From Salipiger aestuarii (GTDB taxonomy: Bacteria; Pseudomonadota; Alphaproteobacteria; Rhodobacterales; Rhodobacteraceae), in assembly GCF_003259905.1 (NCBI RefSeq), contig NZ_QLMG01000042.1:1-38198 (forward strand): DNA of 38,198 nt, read 5' to 3'. The notes under the pieces were generated by a model that ran no database searches, was not told where the DNA came from, and saw nothing but the letters and a program-made list of their open reading frames with translations. The translations under genes and the position numbers were made by a program. Positions 24,766 to 32,848 of the stretch are shown here, piece by piece (position 1 is the first letter of the stretch; each line of letters starts with the position of its first letter).

Positions 24766-25238
24766 GCGCCGCGACCCCGCGTGCGCGGCGCACGGCTGAC
24801 TTTGGCGCCCCCGTCCGGCGCAGAGTTGCGCCCGCCCGAATGGATGCGGCGCAGCGCCTGTTCCAGATCGTCTTGCAGCGCGTCAAAGGGACGGTTCGCC
24901 GTGGCGTCTCTCCATCCGATCAGCACATAGTCCCAGCCGGGCCGCGCTTGTGTGGGCAGGATCATCCGCGCAATTTCGCGCAGCCGGCGCTTGGCGCGGT
25001 TGCGGGCCACGGCGTTGCCGACCTTCTTGGAACAGGTAAAACCGACGCGCACCGCATCGGTGCCGTCGTTCCGGTTGCGGGCCTGCAACATGAAAGATCC
25101 CGCTGGCGCGCGGTTTGCCCGCGCAGCGGCGAGAAAATCGGGGCGCTTGCGCAGGGTTTCCAGCTTGCCTGTGCGCGCATGAATAAAGGCCGCGTCGGAG
25201 GGTTCCGTCACGGCCTTTTCCGTCATCTGATCAGCCAT
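24762..25238 (-). CDS. rnpA: Ribonuclease P protein component
   Basis: A protein of 158 residues. The conserved RNR region is KKVGNAVARNRAKRRLREIAR, and LKRADF-like LRKRPDFLAA begins the domain near residue 29. It helps RNase P RNA process tRNA 5' ends. The first ~25 residues and the basic C-terminal tail are poorly conserved, so the exact start (25238 or the ATG four codons later) is uncertain. It lies downstream of rpmH as usual. Confidence 0.95.
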   Translation of the reverse strand: MADQMTEKAVTEPSDAAFIHARTGKLETLRKRPDFLAAARANRAPAGSFMLQARNRNDGTDAVRVGFTCSKKVGNAVARNRAKRRLREIARMILPTQARPGWDYVLIGWRDATANRPFDALQDDLEQALRRIHSGGRNSAPDGGAKVSRAPRTRGRGA

Positions 25239-25276
25239 GTTCAGGACCCGGCCTCGCCAAGGGCGAAGCGTGTGGA

Positions 25277-25411
25277 TCAGGCGCTAAGCTGTTTGCGACC
25301 GCGTACGCGGCGCGCGTTCAGAATCTTGCGTCCTGCCTTGGTCGCCATGCGGGCGCGAAAGCCGTGGCGACGCTTGCGAACCAGGTTCGACGGCTGGAAG
25401 GTGCGTTTCAT
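25277..25411 (-). CDS. rpmH: 50S ribosomal protein L34
   Basis: A protein of 44 residues, start [18 protein letters not shown], then [10 protein letters not shown] and [13 protein letters not shown]: a complete L34. It is the first gene of the rpmH-rnpA-yidD unit, with a strong sigma-70-type promoter about 80-110 bases upstream. Confidence 0.98.
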   Translation of the reverse strand: MKRTFQPSNLVRKRRHGFRARMATKAGRKILNARRVRGRKQLSA

Positions 25412-25491
25412 CGCGCTTCACTCCTAGTTGTCGGGCAGCCCGACGAAACCAAAAAAGAGGATTCGCAGAGCCCGTATCATTCGAAGACCGT

Positions 25492-25520
25492 CCTATAGGG
25501 AGGCATCGGCGGCGTGTCAA
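25492..25520 (-). promoter_or_regulatory. Sigma-70 type promoter of rpmH
   Basis: On the minus strand the -35 box TTGACA (25520-25515) and the -10 box TATAGG (25497-25492) are separated by 17 bases. Transcription would begin near 25485, leaving a leader of about 70 bases before rpmH. The close match to consensus suits a ribosomal protein gene. Confidence 0.75.
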
Positions 25521-25646
25521 ACCTCAATCTTGCGGAAAGCACGCGCCGGGCCGGAGTTCGCATCCTGATCGCGGTATCCGATCACCGCGCATCAAGGCGG
25601 CGTGAAGCCCCTCGCGCGCGGGCGCGAAATCGCCCATCCTCGCGCA

Positions 25647-26396
25647 ATGACAAAGCCGACATCCGACACCGGGGCGCCTGGCCCCCGAAAACCCACGCTT
25701 TTGCGGCACCTGCCGCTGGCGATGATTCTGGCCATCGCCGTCGCGGGGGCCTTTACGCTGCGCGACTATCTCAGCTTCGACACGCTGCGTGACAACCGCG
25801 CGGCGCTGCTGGCCTTGCGCGACACGCATTACGCGGCACTGGCCGCGGGATTCGTGCTGGCCTACGTCGCCATTGTCGCGTTTTCCCTGCCGGGGGCTGC
25901 TGTGGCGTCGGTGACGGGGGGCTTTCTGTTCGGGCTGGGGGCCGGAACCGCCCTCAATGCCACTGCGGCCACCATTGGTGCGATGCTGATCTTTGGCGCT
26001 GCTGGCGCGGGACTGGGCAAATCCCTCGCCGCGCGGATGGACGCGTCCGAGGGCACGCTGTCGCGGCTGCGCCAAAGGCTGCGTGAAAACGAAATTCCGG
26101 TGCTCCTGCTGCTGCGTCTGGTGCCTGCGGTGCCGTTCTTTGTCGCGAATCTTGTGCCCGCGCTGGTCGGCGTGGGCCTGCGCAACTTTGCCTGGACCAC
26201 GGCGGTGGGCATCATTCCCGGCGCGCTGGTCTTTACGTCCATCGGGGTCGGCGTGGGCGAGGTTTTCGACCGCGGCGAACATCCCGACCTTGGCCTTTTG
26301 TGGTCGCCGCAGGTGCTTGGCCCATTGTTGGGGCTTGCCGTGCTCGCGGCCTTGCCCATGGTGATCCGCGCCCTGCGCGGCCGTAACGACATCTGA
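25647..26396 (+). CDS. TVP38/TMEM64 (DedA-like) membrane protein
   Basis: A protein of 249 residues with about six hydrophobic segments. The VTT/SNARE-associated signature is present: FSLPGAAVASVTGGFLFG and LLRLVPAVPFFVANLVPAL, then TAVGIIPGALVFTSIG. Relatives are inner-membrane proteins of poorly defined transport or lipid-related function. The start at 25647 (MTKPTSD) removes an unconserved extension from 25602; neither has a strong ribosome site. It is followed after 14 bases by a flavin oxidoreductase, a pairing often seen in this family. Confidence 0.88.
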   Translation: MTKPTSDTGAPGPRKPTLLRHLPLAMILAIAVAGAFTLRDYLSFDTLRDNRAALLALRDTHYAALAAGFVLAYVAIVAFSLPGAAVASVTGGFLFGLGAGTALNATAATIGAMLIFGAAGAGLGKSLAARMDASEGTLSRLRQRLRENEIPVLLLLRLVPAVPFFVANLVPALVGVGLRNFAWTTAVGIIPGALVFTSIGVGVGEVFDRGEHPDLGLLWSPQVLGPLLGLAVLAALPMVIRALRGRNDI

Positions 26397-26410
26397 GGGA
26401 GACCCGGAGC

Positions 26411-27814
26411 ATGCAAACACTCAAGACCGACCTCTGCGTCATCGGCGCGGGGTCTGCGGGGCTGTCCGTCGCGGCAGGGGCGGCGCAGATGGGCGCCAGC
26501 GTGGTGCTGGTGGAAAAGGGCGAGATGGGGGGCGACTGCCTCAACCACGGCTGCGTGCCCTCGAAAGCGCTGATTGCGGCGGCGCACCGGGCCCATGAGA
26601 TGACACAGGGCGCGCCGTTCGGCATCGCGCCCGAGGTGCCACGCGTCGACTACGCCGCCGTGATGGACCATGTCGCCGAGACCATCGCGCGCATCGCGCC
26701 GATGGACAGCCAGCAGCGGTTCGAAGGTTTCGGAATCAATGTGATCCGCGCCCACGCCCGCTTTGTCTCGCCCCGCGAGATCGACGCCGGGGGCACGCGT
26801 ATCGCCGCGCGCCGCTTTGTGGTGGCCACAGGGTCGTCGCCGATGGTTCCGCCGATTCCGGGGCTGGCGGATGTGCCTTACCTGACCAACGAATCCCTTT
26901 GGTCGCTGCGGCAACGCCCCGAACACCTGCTGGTCATCGGGGGCGGGCCGATCGGCCTTGAAATGGCGCAGGCCCACCGGCGGCTCGGCAGCGCCGTCAC
27001 GGTGATCGAGGCGGGGCGGGCACTGGGCCGCGAAGACCCCGAAATGGCGGCGATCGTGCTGGAGCGCCTGCATGCCGAAGGGGTGCGCATCCTGGAAAAC
27101 ACCACGGTCGGCGCGGTACGCCCCGGCATCCAGGTGCAGGCCGGCGACGAAACCCTGCACGGATCGCATCTGCTGGTGGCCGCCGGTCGAAAACCCAACA
27201 CCGACGGGCTGGGGCTTGACGTTGCCGGGGTCGAAACCTCCCCGTACGGCGTGCAGGTGGACGGCGGCCTGCGTACGACAAATCGCCGCATCTACGCGAT
27301 CGGCGACATCGCGGGGGGCGGTTTTACCCACGTTGCGGGCTATCACGCCGGTCTCGTGGTGCGCAGCGCCCTTTTCGCGCTGCCGGCAAAGGCCCGTCCG
27401 CAGATCCTGCCCCGCGCCACCTATACCGCGCCAGAACTGGCTCAGGTCGGCCTGACCGAGGCCGAGGCCCTTGCAAAACATGGCGACAGGCTGGAGGTGT
27501 ATCGCCTGCCCCACGATCACAATGACCGCGCCGTCGCTCAGCGCGCCACGCAGGGCCTGCTCAAGCTGATGGTCGTCAGGGGGCGCCCCGTCGGCGTGTC
27601 CATCGCCGGTGCGCAGGCGGGCGAATTGATCGGCACATGGGCGCTGGCGTTGTCCGCCGGGCTGAAGCTTGGTGCCTTGGCGGGGGCGGTCATGCCCTAT
27701 CCGACCGTGGGGGAGCTTAACAAACGCCTTGCGGGAACTTATTTCACTCCTCGTCTGTTTGAAAACGAAACAGTGAAAAAAGTTACAGGACTGGTGCAGC
27801 GCTGGCTGCCCTAG
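26411..27814 (+). CDS. FAD-dependent disulfide oxidoreductase (mercuric reductase/LpdA-like)
   Basis: A protein of 467 residues. FAD site GAGSAG (12-17), redox pair CLNHGC (C43, C48), NAD(P) site GGGPIGLEMA, second FAD motif AIGDIAGG, and a C-terminal dimerisation domain. The usual His-Glu dyad region HPT..E of dihydrolipoamide dehydrogenase reads YPTVGE here, so the catalytic His is missing. The N-terminal HMA domain and the C-terminal Cys pair of mercuric reductase are also lacking. The substrate is therefore unknown. Coupling to the TVP38 gene suggests a joint membrane-redox task (inference). Confidence 0.9.
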   Translation: MQTLKTDLCVIGAGSAGLSVAAGAAQMGASVVLVEKGEMGGDCLNHGCVPSKALIAAAHRAHEMTQGAPFGIAPEVPRVDYAAVMDHVAETIARIAPMDSQQRFEGFGINVIRAHARFVSPREIDAGGTRIAARRFVVATGSSPMVPPIPGLADVPYLTNESLWSLRQRPEHLLVIGGGPIGLEMAQAHRRLGSAVTVIEAGRALGREDPEMAAIVLERLHAEGVRILENTTVGAVRPGIQVQAGDETLHGSHLLVAAGRKPNTDGLGLDVAGVETSPYGVQVDGGLRTTNRRIYAIGDIAGGGFTHVAGYHAGLVVRSALFALPAKARPQILPRATYTAPELAQVGLTEAEALAKHGDRLEVYRLPHDHNDRAVAQRATQGLLKLMVVRGRPVGVSIAGAQAGELIGTWALALSAGLKLGALAGAVMPYPTVGELNKRLAGTYFTPRLFENETVKKVTGLVQRWLP

Positions 27815-27831
27815 GGGACAGCAGGACCCAT

Positions 27832-29214
27832 ATGCTCAATTCGCTCTCTGGCCGATTTCTGGTGCTCACGGCGGTGTTCGTGATGCTGGCCGAGGTGCTG
27901 ATCTTTCTGCCCTCGATGGCGCGCTTCCGTGAGGATTACCTGACGGATCGGCTGGAACGCGCGCAGATCGCGTCGCTGGCGCTGCTGTCGGTCGACACGA
28001 TCGACCCGGACATCGAGGCAGAGCTGCTGGCCAACGCCGAGGTCTACAACGTGGCGCTGCAACGCAATTTGACACGCGAACTGATCCTGTCATCCCCCAT
28101 CCCCGGTCCCGTGGCGGCAACCTACGATCTGCGCGACGCCAGCGCGCTGATCCTGATGCGGGACGCGATGGTGCGACTGGTGGATGCCGAGCCACGGTTG
28201 ATCCGTGTCATCGGCCACCCCTCGCGCCAGGCCGGAGATCTGATCGAAGTCACCATGCAAAGCGCGCCGCTGCGCCATGCGATGATCGAATACGCGCTGC
28301 GTATCCTGATCCTGTCGGCGGTGATTTCGGTGATTACGGCGGTCTTGCTGTTCCTTGCGGTGCGCCGTCTGCTGGTCAAACCGATCAAGGGCGTCGTGGC
28401 GCAGATGCAAATCTACGCAGAGGCCCCGGAAGACGCGCGTCGCATCATCAAGCCCCGGTCCCGCGTCCGCGAATTGCGCGAGGCCGAAGAGGCGCTGAAA
28501 TCTCTCGAAACCCAGCTTTCCGCCTCGTTGCGGCAAAAGGAACGGCTGGCCCAGTTGGGCGGTGCCGTGGCGCGGGTCAGCCACGATCTGCGCAACATCC
28601 TGACCTCGGCGCAGCTGTTCACCGACCGTATCGAGACGTCCGAGGACCCGGCGGTCAAGCGGCTGGCGCCCAAGCTGGTCGGGTCGATCACCCGCGCCGT
28701 GTCGCTGTGCGAAACCACGCTGGCCTTCGGCAAGGCCGAGGAACCGGCGCCGGTGCTGACACAGTTCAATCTTGCCGAGCTGGTCTCCGAGGTGGTCGAG
28801 GCCGAACGCCTTGCCATCGGCGAGCACGACCTGAGCCTGTCCGAAGACATCCCCGCCTCGCTTCAGATCCGCGGCGACCCCGAGCAGCTTTACCGCGTGA
28901 TCGGCAACCTGGTGCGCAACGCACGTCAGGCGATCCTGGGGTCGGGTCAATCGGGCGAGATAAACGTCGCCGCGCGCGAAGACGACGAGGCGTGGGTGAT
29001 CGAGGTCACCGACACCGGCCCCGGCCTTCCCCCCAAGGCCCGCGAACACCTGTTCAAACCGTTTCAGGGCGGCGCGCGCAAGGGCGGTGCTGGCCTGGGG
29101 CTTGCCATCGTGGCCGAGCTTGTACGCAACCACGGCGGCACGCTGCGTCTGGCGCGCAGCAGCGAGGCGGGGTCGTGTTTCGAGATCCGCCTGCCCATGG
29201 GCGATATGGGGTAG
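27832..29214 (+). CDS. Orphan membrane sensor histidine kinase
   Basis: A protein of 460 residues. One membrane helix at about 8-28, an extracytoplasmic sensor region, a second helix at 157-178, a HAMP-like linker, a dimerisation helix with VSHDLRNIL (His251 as the phospho-acceptor; DLRN rather than the usual ELR/DLRTPL), then an HATPase domain with N363 in NLVRNA, DTGPG (394-398) and GAGLGLAI. No response regulator lies next to it; the nearest, at 36433, is unlinked. It lies 17 bases after the oxidoreductase, likely co-transcribed. Confidence 0.92.
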   Translation: MLNSLSGRFLVLTAVFVMLAEVLIFLPSMARFREDYLTDRLERAQIASLALLSVDTIDPDIEAELLANAEVYNVALQRNLTRELILSSPIPGPVAATYDLRDASALILMRDAMVRLVDAEPRLIRVIGHPSRQAGDLIEVTMQSAPLRHAMIEYALRILILSAVISVITAVLLFLAVRRLLVKPIKGVVAQMQIYAEAPEDARRIIKPRSRVRELREAEEALKSLETQLSASLRQKERLAQLGGAVARVSHDLRNILTSAQLFTDRIETSEDPAVKRLAPKLVGSITRAVSLCETTLAFGKAEEPAPVLTQFNLAELVSEVVEAERLAIGEHDLSLSEDIPASLQIRGDPEQLYRVIGNLVRNARQAILGSGQSGEINVAAREDDEAWVIEVTDTGPGLPPKAREHLFKPFQGGARKGGAGLGLAIVAELVRNHGGTLRLARSSEAGSCFEIRLPMGDMG

Positions 29215-29349
29215 GGCGGCGGGGCGAACGACCGGCGTGCCTCTGACACCGTCGCCTTGCCTTGAACGATCCCGATCACCGGAGCAGAGGTGCGTTCGCC
29301 TGTCCGCCGGTCGATGCTGCCGTCCAGCGTCAGGGTCACCGCGCGTTCT

Positions 29350-29790
29350 CCTTGACAGCCCGACCACGTTTCCACCGGGTCGAGACACGGGCCTTCTGAC
29401 GGGGGGACGCGCCGTCGGCTGGCGATGGAATTGCGCCGGTGAAGAGGTCGGCGTAATCCGCATCGGCACTGACCGGCTGCGCCTGATCTATCGGACCAGA
29501 ACGCATGGCGATCATTCGGACCATATCCCGGAGCAACTGGACGCCACGCCCTGTCATCTTGGCGCCGAGCGGTATCGGTTTCAATGCCCGGCGCGGGGGG
29601 CGGTCGTCGTGCGGCGCTTCTTTACGGCGGGGCGGGGTTCGCCGCTTGCAGCTGCCACGGGCTTGCCTACCCATCGCAGCAAGGATGCGTCTGATCGCCT
29701 GACGCGGCGCGCAGAAAAGATCCGCCCCCGGCTTGGACGGGAGCCGGCGTACGCGACGGCGGGCGCGCAAGACTTCCTTGATACCCGGGG
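29350..29790 (+). pseudogene. Frameshifted zinc-ribbon hypothetical gene
   Basis: Three frame segments line up in order with a zinc-ribbon hypothetical family I recall from alphaproteobacterial mobile regions. First comes GWRWNCAGEEVGVIRIG through CHLGAERYRFQCP. After a frameshift near 29588 comes GGRRAALLYGGAGFAACSCH then GLAYPSQ, with the ribbon reduced to CSC. Back in the first frame comes SKDASDRLTRRAEKIRPRLG. At least two frameshifts, loss of zinc ligands and an unclear start make it non-functional. Confidence 0.6.
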
Positions 29791-29994
29791 TGGTTCGAGG
29801 GCAACGGCGTGGCGCTGGCCTATTTCCATGCGGACGGCGCGCTCTTCGTCTCGAATCGGGGGGTGACGCCGGACGGAGATCCGCCCCCTGCGGGCGAAGC
29901 GGAGATCCCCTCCGACATGACCCTGACCGGCGCCACGGACAATCCGGCCTGGATCGGGGGCGACGGGGTCTGCTTCCTCTGCATCAACGACACC

Positions 29995-30239
29995 GGCGAG
30001 ATCGGCCTCGCTCAGTGCCGCCGTCTGCAGCACCGCCGCGAACCTGTCACGCGAGGTTCAGCCCTCCGGGCCAGCGTCAGCATCGGGTAGCAGCTGCCCC
30101 TTGCTGCGCGCCTCAGCCCGCCACTGGTGCCGCGCCGCCTCGGAAATGCCTTCCTCCTGCGACAACTGCCGAATGGCCATGCTGTTGGGCGGCAGCGTCC
30201 GCTTCAGCATCGCAGATTTGCGTTCCGGTGAATATTCCA
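29995..30239 (-). pseudogene. Truncated transposase OrfA (IS3-like)
   Basis: From 30239 on the minus strand: VEYSPERKSAMLKRTLPP, IRQLSQEEGISEAARHQWR, LLPDADAGPEG, matching the helix-turn-helix OrfA of IS3-like elements. A TGA interrupts where a Trp is expected after GPEG; the frame then continues TSRDRFAAVLQTAALSEADLA and breaks off near 29995. The gene is dead. The sequence TGTCAGCGAAATTGTCCGC (30307 downwards) may be the end of the element, abutting the integrase stub. Confidence 0.7.
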
Positions 30240-30315
30240 CGTCATTGTCCTGTCCCGCCCACCCGAGACACAGAGGAAAAGTCGCGCAGCGGACAATTTC
30301 GCTGACATAAGGGGA

Positions 30316-30417
30316 CTCCTGTGCCTCTCGCCTTGATGGGAACACCTTGGATTTGGGCACGCCGCGCCGCGCCACCTGCGCTTGCCAGCCCTTCCCGATC
30401 CTGGTTTTCGCCGCCAT
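30316..30417 (-). pseudogene. N-terminal stub of a tyrosine integrase
   Basis: About 34 codons from the ATG at 30417: KTRIGKGWQAQVARRG followed by KSKVFPSRREAQE, the arm-binding domain that begins many phage and island integrases. The frame then passes into the transposase remnant, so the integrase was probably cut by insertion of that element. It lies next to tRNA-Leu. Confidence 0.65.
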
Positions 30418-30563
30418 TCCACGCGATTTCCCAGATGCGTAATTTGCGGGGAAGCAGGGCGACGGATCTTATCCATTTGAGGAGGCCATTAGGCGCACGC
30501 GGCCAGATTACCCGACTGTTTCCAGCCATTCTTGCGCATTTCGGTGCATGTGGGTGTAGGTAT

Positions 30564-30649
<86 letters not shown>

Positions 30650-30796
30650 ACAGGTGGTGAAGGGGCGTTTAATGTTGGCAGCAGGGACTGTCAACGGACT
30701 TTTCGAATTGTTTTCGCAGTTTCGCGGCGCGACCTTGTCGTGCCTCTCGGGGGGCTGTATTCAGGGCGCAAGACCCGCACGATAGGAGCCAGCAAG

Positions 30797-31780
30797 ATGA
30801 GCAAACTCGTCACGATCTACGGGGGGTCCGGCTTTGTCGGACGCCATATCGCGCGGCGTATGGCCAAGCTTGGCTGGCGCGTTCGCGTTGCGGTCCGGCG
30901 TCCGAACGAAGCTCTTTTCGTCAAGAGCTACGGGGCCGTCGGTCAGGTCGAGCCGGTGCAGTGCAACATCCGCGACGACGCTTCGGTGCGGGCGGTGATG
31001 CAGGGCGCGGATGCGGTGGTGAACTGCGTCGGCACGTTCGATGCCAAGGGCAAGAACAGCTTTGAGGCGATCCAGCATCAGGGGGCCGAGCGGGTCGCCC
31101 GGCTTGCGGCTGCCGAAGGCGTTGCGCGCATGGTACAGATTTCGGCCATCGGCGCCGACGCGGACAGCGCCAGTGACTACGCGCGCAGCAAGGCGCAGGG
31201 CGAGCAGGCCGTGCTGAACCACATGCCCGATGCTGTGATCCTGCGGCCTTCGGTGATTTTCGGCCCCGAGGACAGCTTTTTCAACCGCTTCGCCGGCATG
31301 TCGCGCATGGGGCCGGTGCTGCCGTTGGTCGGGGCGGACACGAAATTTCAACCGGTGTATGTGGATGACGTGGCCCATGCCGCCGTTCTGGGCGCGACGG
31401 GCAAGGCCGCTGCGGGCATTTACGAACTGGGTGGCCCGGATGTCGGCACCTTCCGGGCGTTCATTGAGCAGATGCTGACGGTGATTCGCCGCCGCCGCTG
31501 GATCGTGAACATCCCGTTCGGGATCGCGTGGGTGATGGGCAAGGGGTTCGAAACCCTCGCCGGGCTGACAGGTGGGCTGTTTCCGGCGCCGATCACAAGC
31601 GATCAGGTCGCAAGCCTGAAATCCGACAATGTGGTGTCGCAGGGGGCGAGGGGGTTTGCCGATCTCGGGATCACACCGACCTCGTCCGAGGCGGTACTGC
31701 CGGATTACCTGTGGCGCTTTCGCCCTTCGGGTCAATATGACCTTATCAAGGAATCCGCCCGGCATATGCGGGCTGACTGA
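30797..31780 (+). CDS. Complex I NDUFA9-like NAD(P)-binding protein
   Basis: A protein of 327 residues, atypical short-chain dehydrogenase/epimerase fold. The Rossmann motif GGSGFVGRHIARRM is near the N-terminus, followed by NCVGTF, YARSKAQGEQAVL (with the YxxxK pair) and ILRPSVIFGPEDSFFNRF. This pattern matches the NDUFA9 accessory subunit family of alphaproteobacterial NADH dehydrogenase, or a related epimerase. The start at 30797 follows TAGGAG. Confidence 0.85.
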   Translation: MSKLVTIYGGSGFVGRHIARRMAKLGWRVRVAVRRPNEALFVKSYGAVGQVEPVQCNIRDDASVRAVMQGADAVVNCVGTFDAKGKNSFEAIQHQGAERVARLAAAEGVARMVQISAIGADADSASDYARSKAQGEQAVLNHMPDAVILRPSVIFGPEDSFFNRFAGMSRMGPVLPLVGADTKFQPVYVDDVAHAAVLGATGKAAAGIYELGGPDVGTFRAFIEQMLTVIRRRRWIVNIPFGIAWVMGKGFETLAGLTGGLFPAPITSDQVASLKSDNVVSQGARGFADLGITPTSSEAVLPDYLWRFRPSGQYDLIKESARHMRAD

Positions 31781-31848
31781 CGCCTGGCGACAAACGCGGG
31801 TGAGGGGCTTGCCGTCGCGGACAAGGACGAACGGCCGCCCGCCGATGA

Positions 31849-32112
31849 TCAGTGCAGGCGTTTCAGGCGCCCGAGCTGGGCGCCGATGCGGCAACCCGGC
31901 GGGGGGGCTGCCGACACATCGGTCTGATCGCCAAGCCAGCTTTGGCAGGCCTCGACCAGGGCGCATCCCTGACAAGAGGCGACCATCCGTGCGTAGCCAT
32001 CAGGTTCCAGCCTGCCTCGGCGCATTTCGTTCGACAGGTTGAGTCCCATGACTCGCGCGACGCTGCGGGTCATCCAGAAATGCCGGGCGGAATCTCGAAG
32101 ATCATGTGCCAT
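31849..32112 (-). CDS. DUF6455 family protein, copy 1
   Basis: A protein of 87 residues. The small-helical N-terminal half (HFWMTRSVARVMGLNLS) leads to a Cys cluster, CQGCALVEACQSWL, and one later Cys (GCRIGAQLGRLKRL). This spacing, CxxC then Cys five residues later plus a distal Cys, is the family hallmark and suggests metal or cluster binding (inference). Function unknown. It is the last of three consecutive homologues, 4 bases after copy 2. Confidence 0.78.
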   Translation of the reverse strand: MAHDLRDSARHFWMTRSVARVMGLNLSNEMRRGRLEPDGYARMVASCQGCALVEACQSWLGDQTDVSAAPPPGCRIGAQLGRLKRLH

Positions 32113-32116
32113 ATCG

Positions 32117-32437
32117 CTACTCTTGCAGCCGGTTCCGCAGACTTGCGAAATGCGCGCGGTTGACGCAATCATGCGGCGTGTCGCGCAGCGCCTGTTCGGG
32201 ATCGTCCAGCCAGCGCCGGCATCCATCCGCCCAGGCGCAACCCCGGCAGCGCTGTACCATCCCGGCCCAGTCATCCGATGTCAGATGCCCCTGATCCAGG
32301 GCGGCGACCAGATCTGTGCCGTTCGCCCGCGCCATGCGCAGGACGCGCCAGTAGTGATCGGTGCGATCCCCCAGAGGTCTGGGGCGGCGCGGCGTTTGTT
32401 TGGGGCGGCGATCGGGCACGGTTCTGGTTTCTCCCAT
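32117..32437 (-). CDS. DUF6455 family protein, copy 2
   Basis: A protein of 106 residues. An Arg/Pro-rich N-terminus precedes the family domain: DHYWRVLRMARANGTDL, then CRGCAWADGCRRWL and DCVNRAHFASLR. No clear ribosome site precedes 32437, and the true start may be downstream. It is more basic at its N-terminus than its neighbours. Function unknown. Confidence 0.75.
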   Translation of the reverse strand: MGETRTVPDRRPKQTPRRPRPLGDRTDHYWRVLRMARANGTDLVAALDQGHLTSDDWAGMVQRCRGCAWADGCRRWLDDPEQALRDTPHDCVNRAHFASLRNRLQE

Positions 32438-32455
32438 CGGTTGGGACGCTTTGGG

Positions 32456-32713
32456 TCAGATGTCGCGCAATGCGTCGAACAGCGCGACGTTCCGGCAGTA
32501 TCCGGGCGCCTCGGGGGCGGTTTCGTGCTGCGACGCAAGCCAGCTTTCGCAGGCACAGGGCTGGGTGCAATTGGTGCAGCTGAGCACGGCGTCTTCGACC
32601 TGCGACAGGCTGAGGTTGCCGCGCAGGATCTGTTCGTCCAGATCGACGCCAAGGGCGCGTGCCATGTGATCGACAAGCGTGGCGTGGCGGGCGAATTGGG
32701 TGGGGTCGGGCAT
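32456..32713 (-). CDS. DUF6455 family protein, copy 3
   Basis: A protein of 85 residues with LVDHMARALGVDLDEQ, CTNCTQPCACESWL and YCRNVALFDALR. It is acidic relative to copy 2. The Cys region has an extra Cys (PCAC). The start at 32713 follows GGGAG with 9 bases of spacing. It is the first of the three tandem genes on this strand. Confidence 0.78.
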   Translation of the reverse strand: MPDPTQFARHATLVDHMARALGVDLDEQILRGNLSLSQVEDAVLSCTNCTQPCACESWLASQHETAPEAPGYCRNVALFDALRDI

Positions 32714-32848
32714 GTCTTCATTCTCCCTGCTGGGTATGGAATGATCATGCGCCATGCCTAGCAGCACAGCCCTGACTTGCCTTTGATGCATGTCAATGCC
32801 CCGCCGTCGCGTCAGGCGGCAGAGGGTTTTGGCGCTGCGCGGCGACCG

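Larger units (their letters stand above)
29215..30563. mobile_element. Remnant of an integrated element next to tRNA-Leu
   Basis: The 1.35-kb stretch holds an integrase N-terminal stub, a truncated transposase and a frameshifted zinc-ribbon gene, with no intact gene. The integrase stub begins 147 bases past the tRNA-Leu 3' end, the normal place for an island integrase. A fragment at about 29800-30010 (plus strand, with LAYFHADGALFVSNRG and CFLCINDTGEIG) reads like coding sequence but is not recognised. I did not find a second copy of the tRNA 3' end, so the outer attachment site is not located. Confidence 0.6.

Noticed and set aside
29087-29866. 259-codon open frame overlapping the 3' end of the sensor kinase
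   Set aside because: Its first part is a shadow of the kinase gene. Only the section from about 29350 resembles a known family, and that is frameshifted.
31781-31848. Protein-like minus-strand stretch ALIIGGRPFVLVRDGK between the NDUFA9-like gene and DUF6455 copy 1
   Set aside because: It is too short, it has no start of its own, and the frame continues as an antisense shadow of the neighbouring gene.
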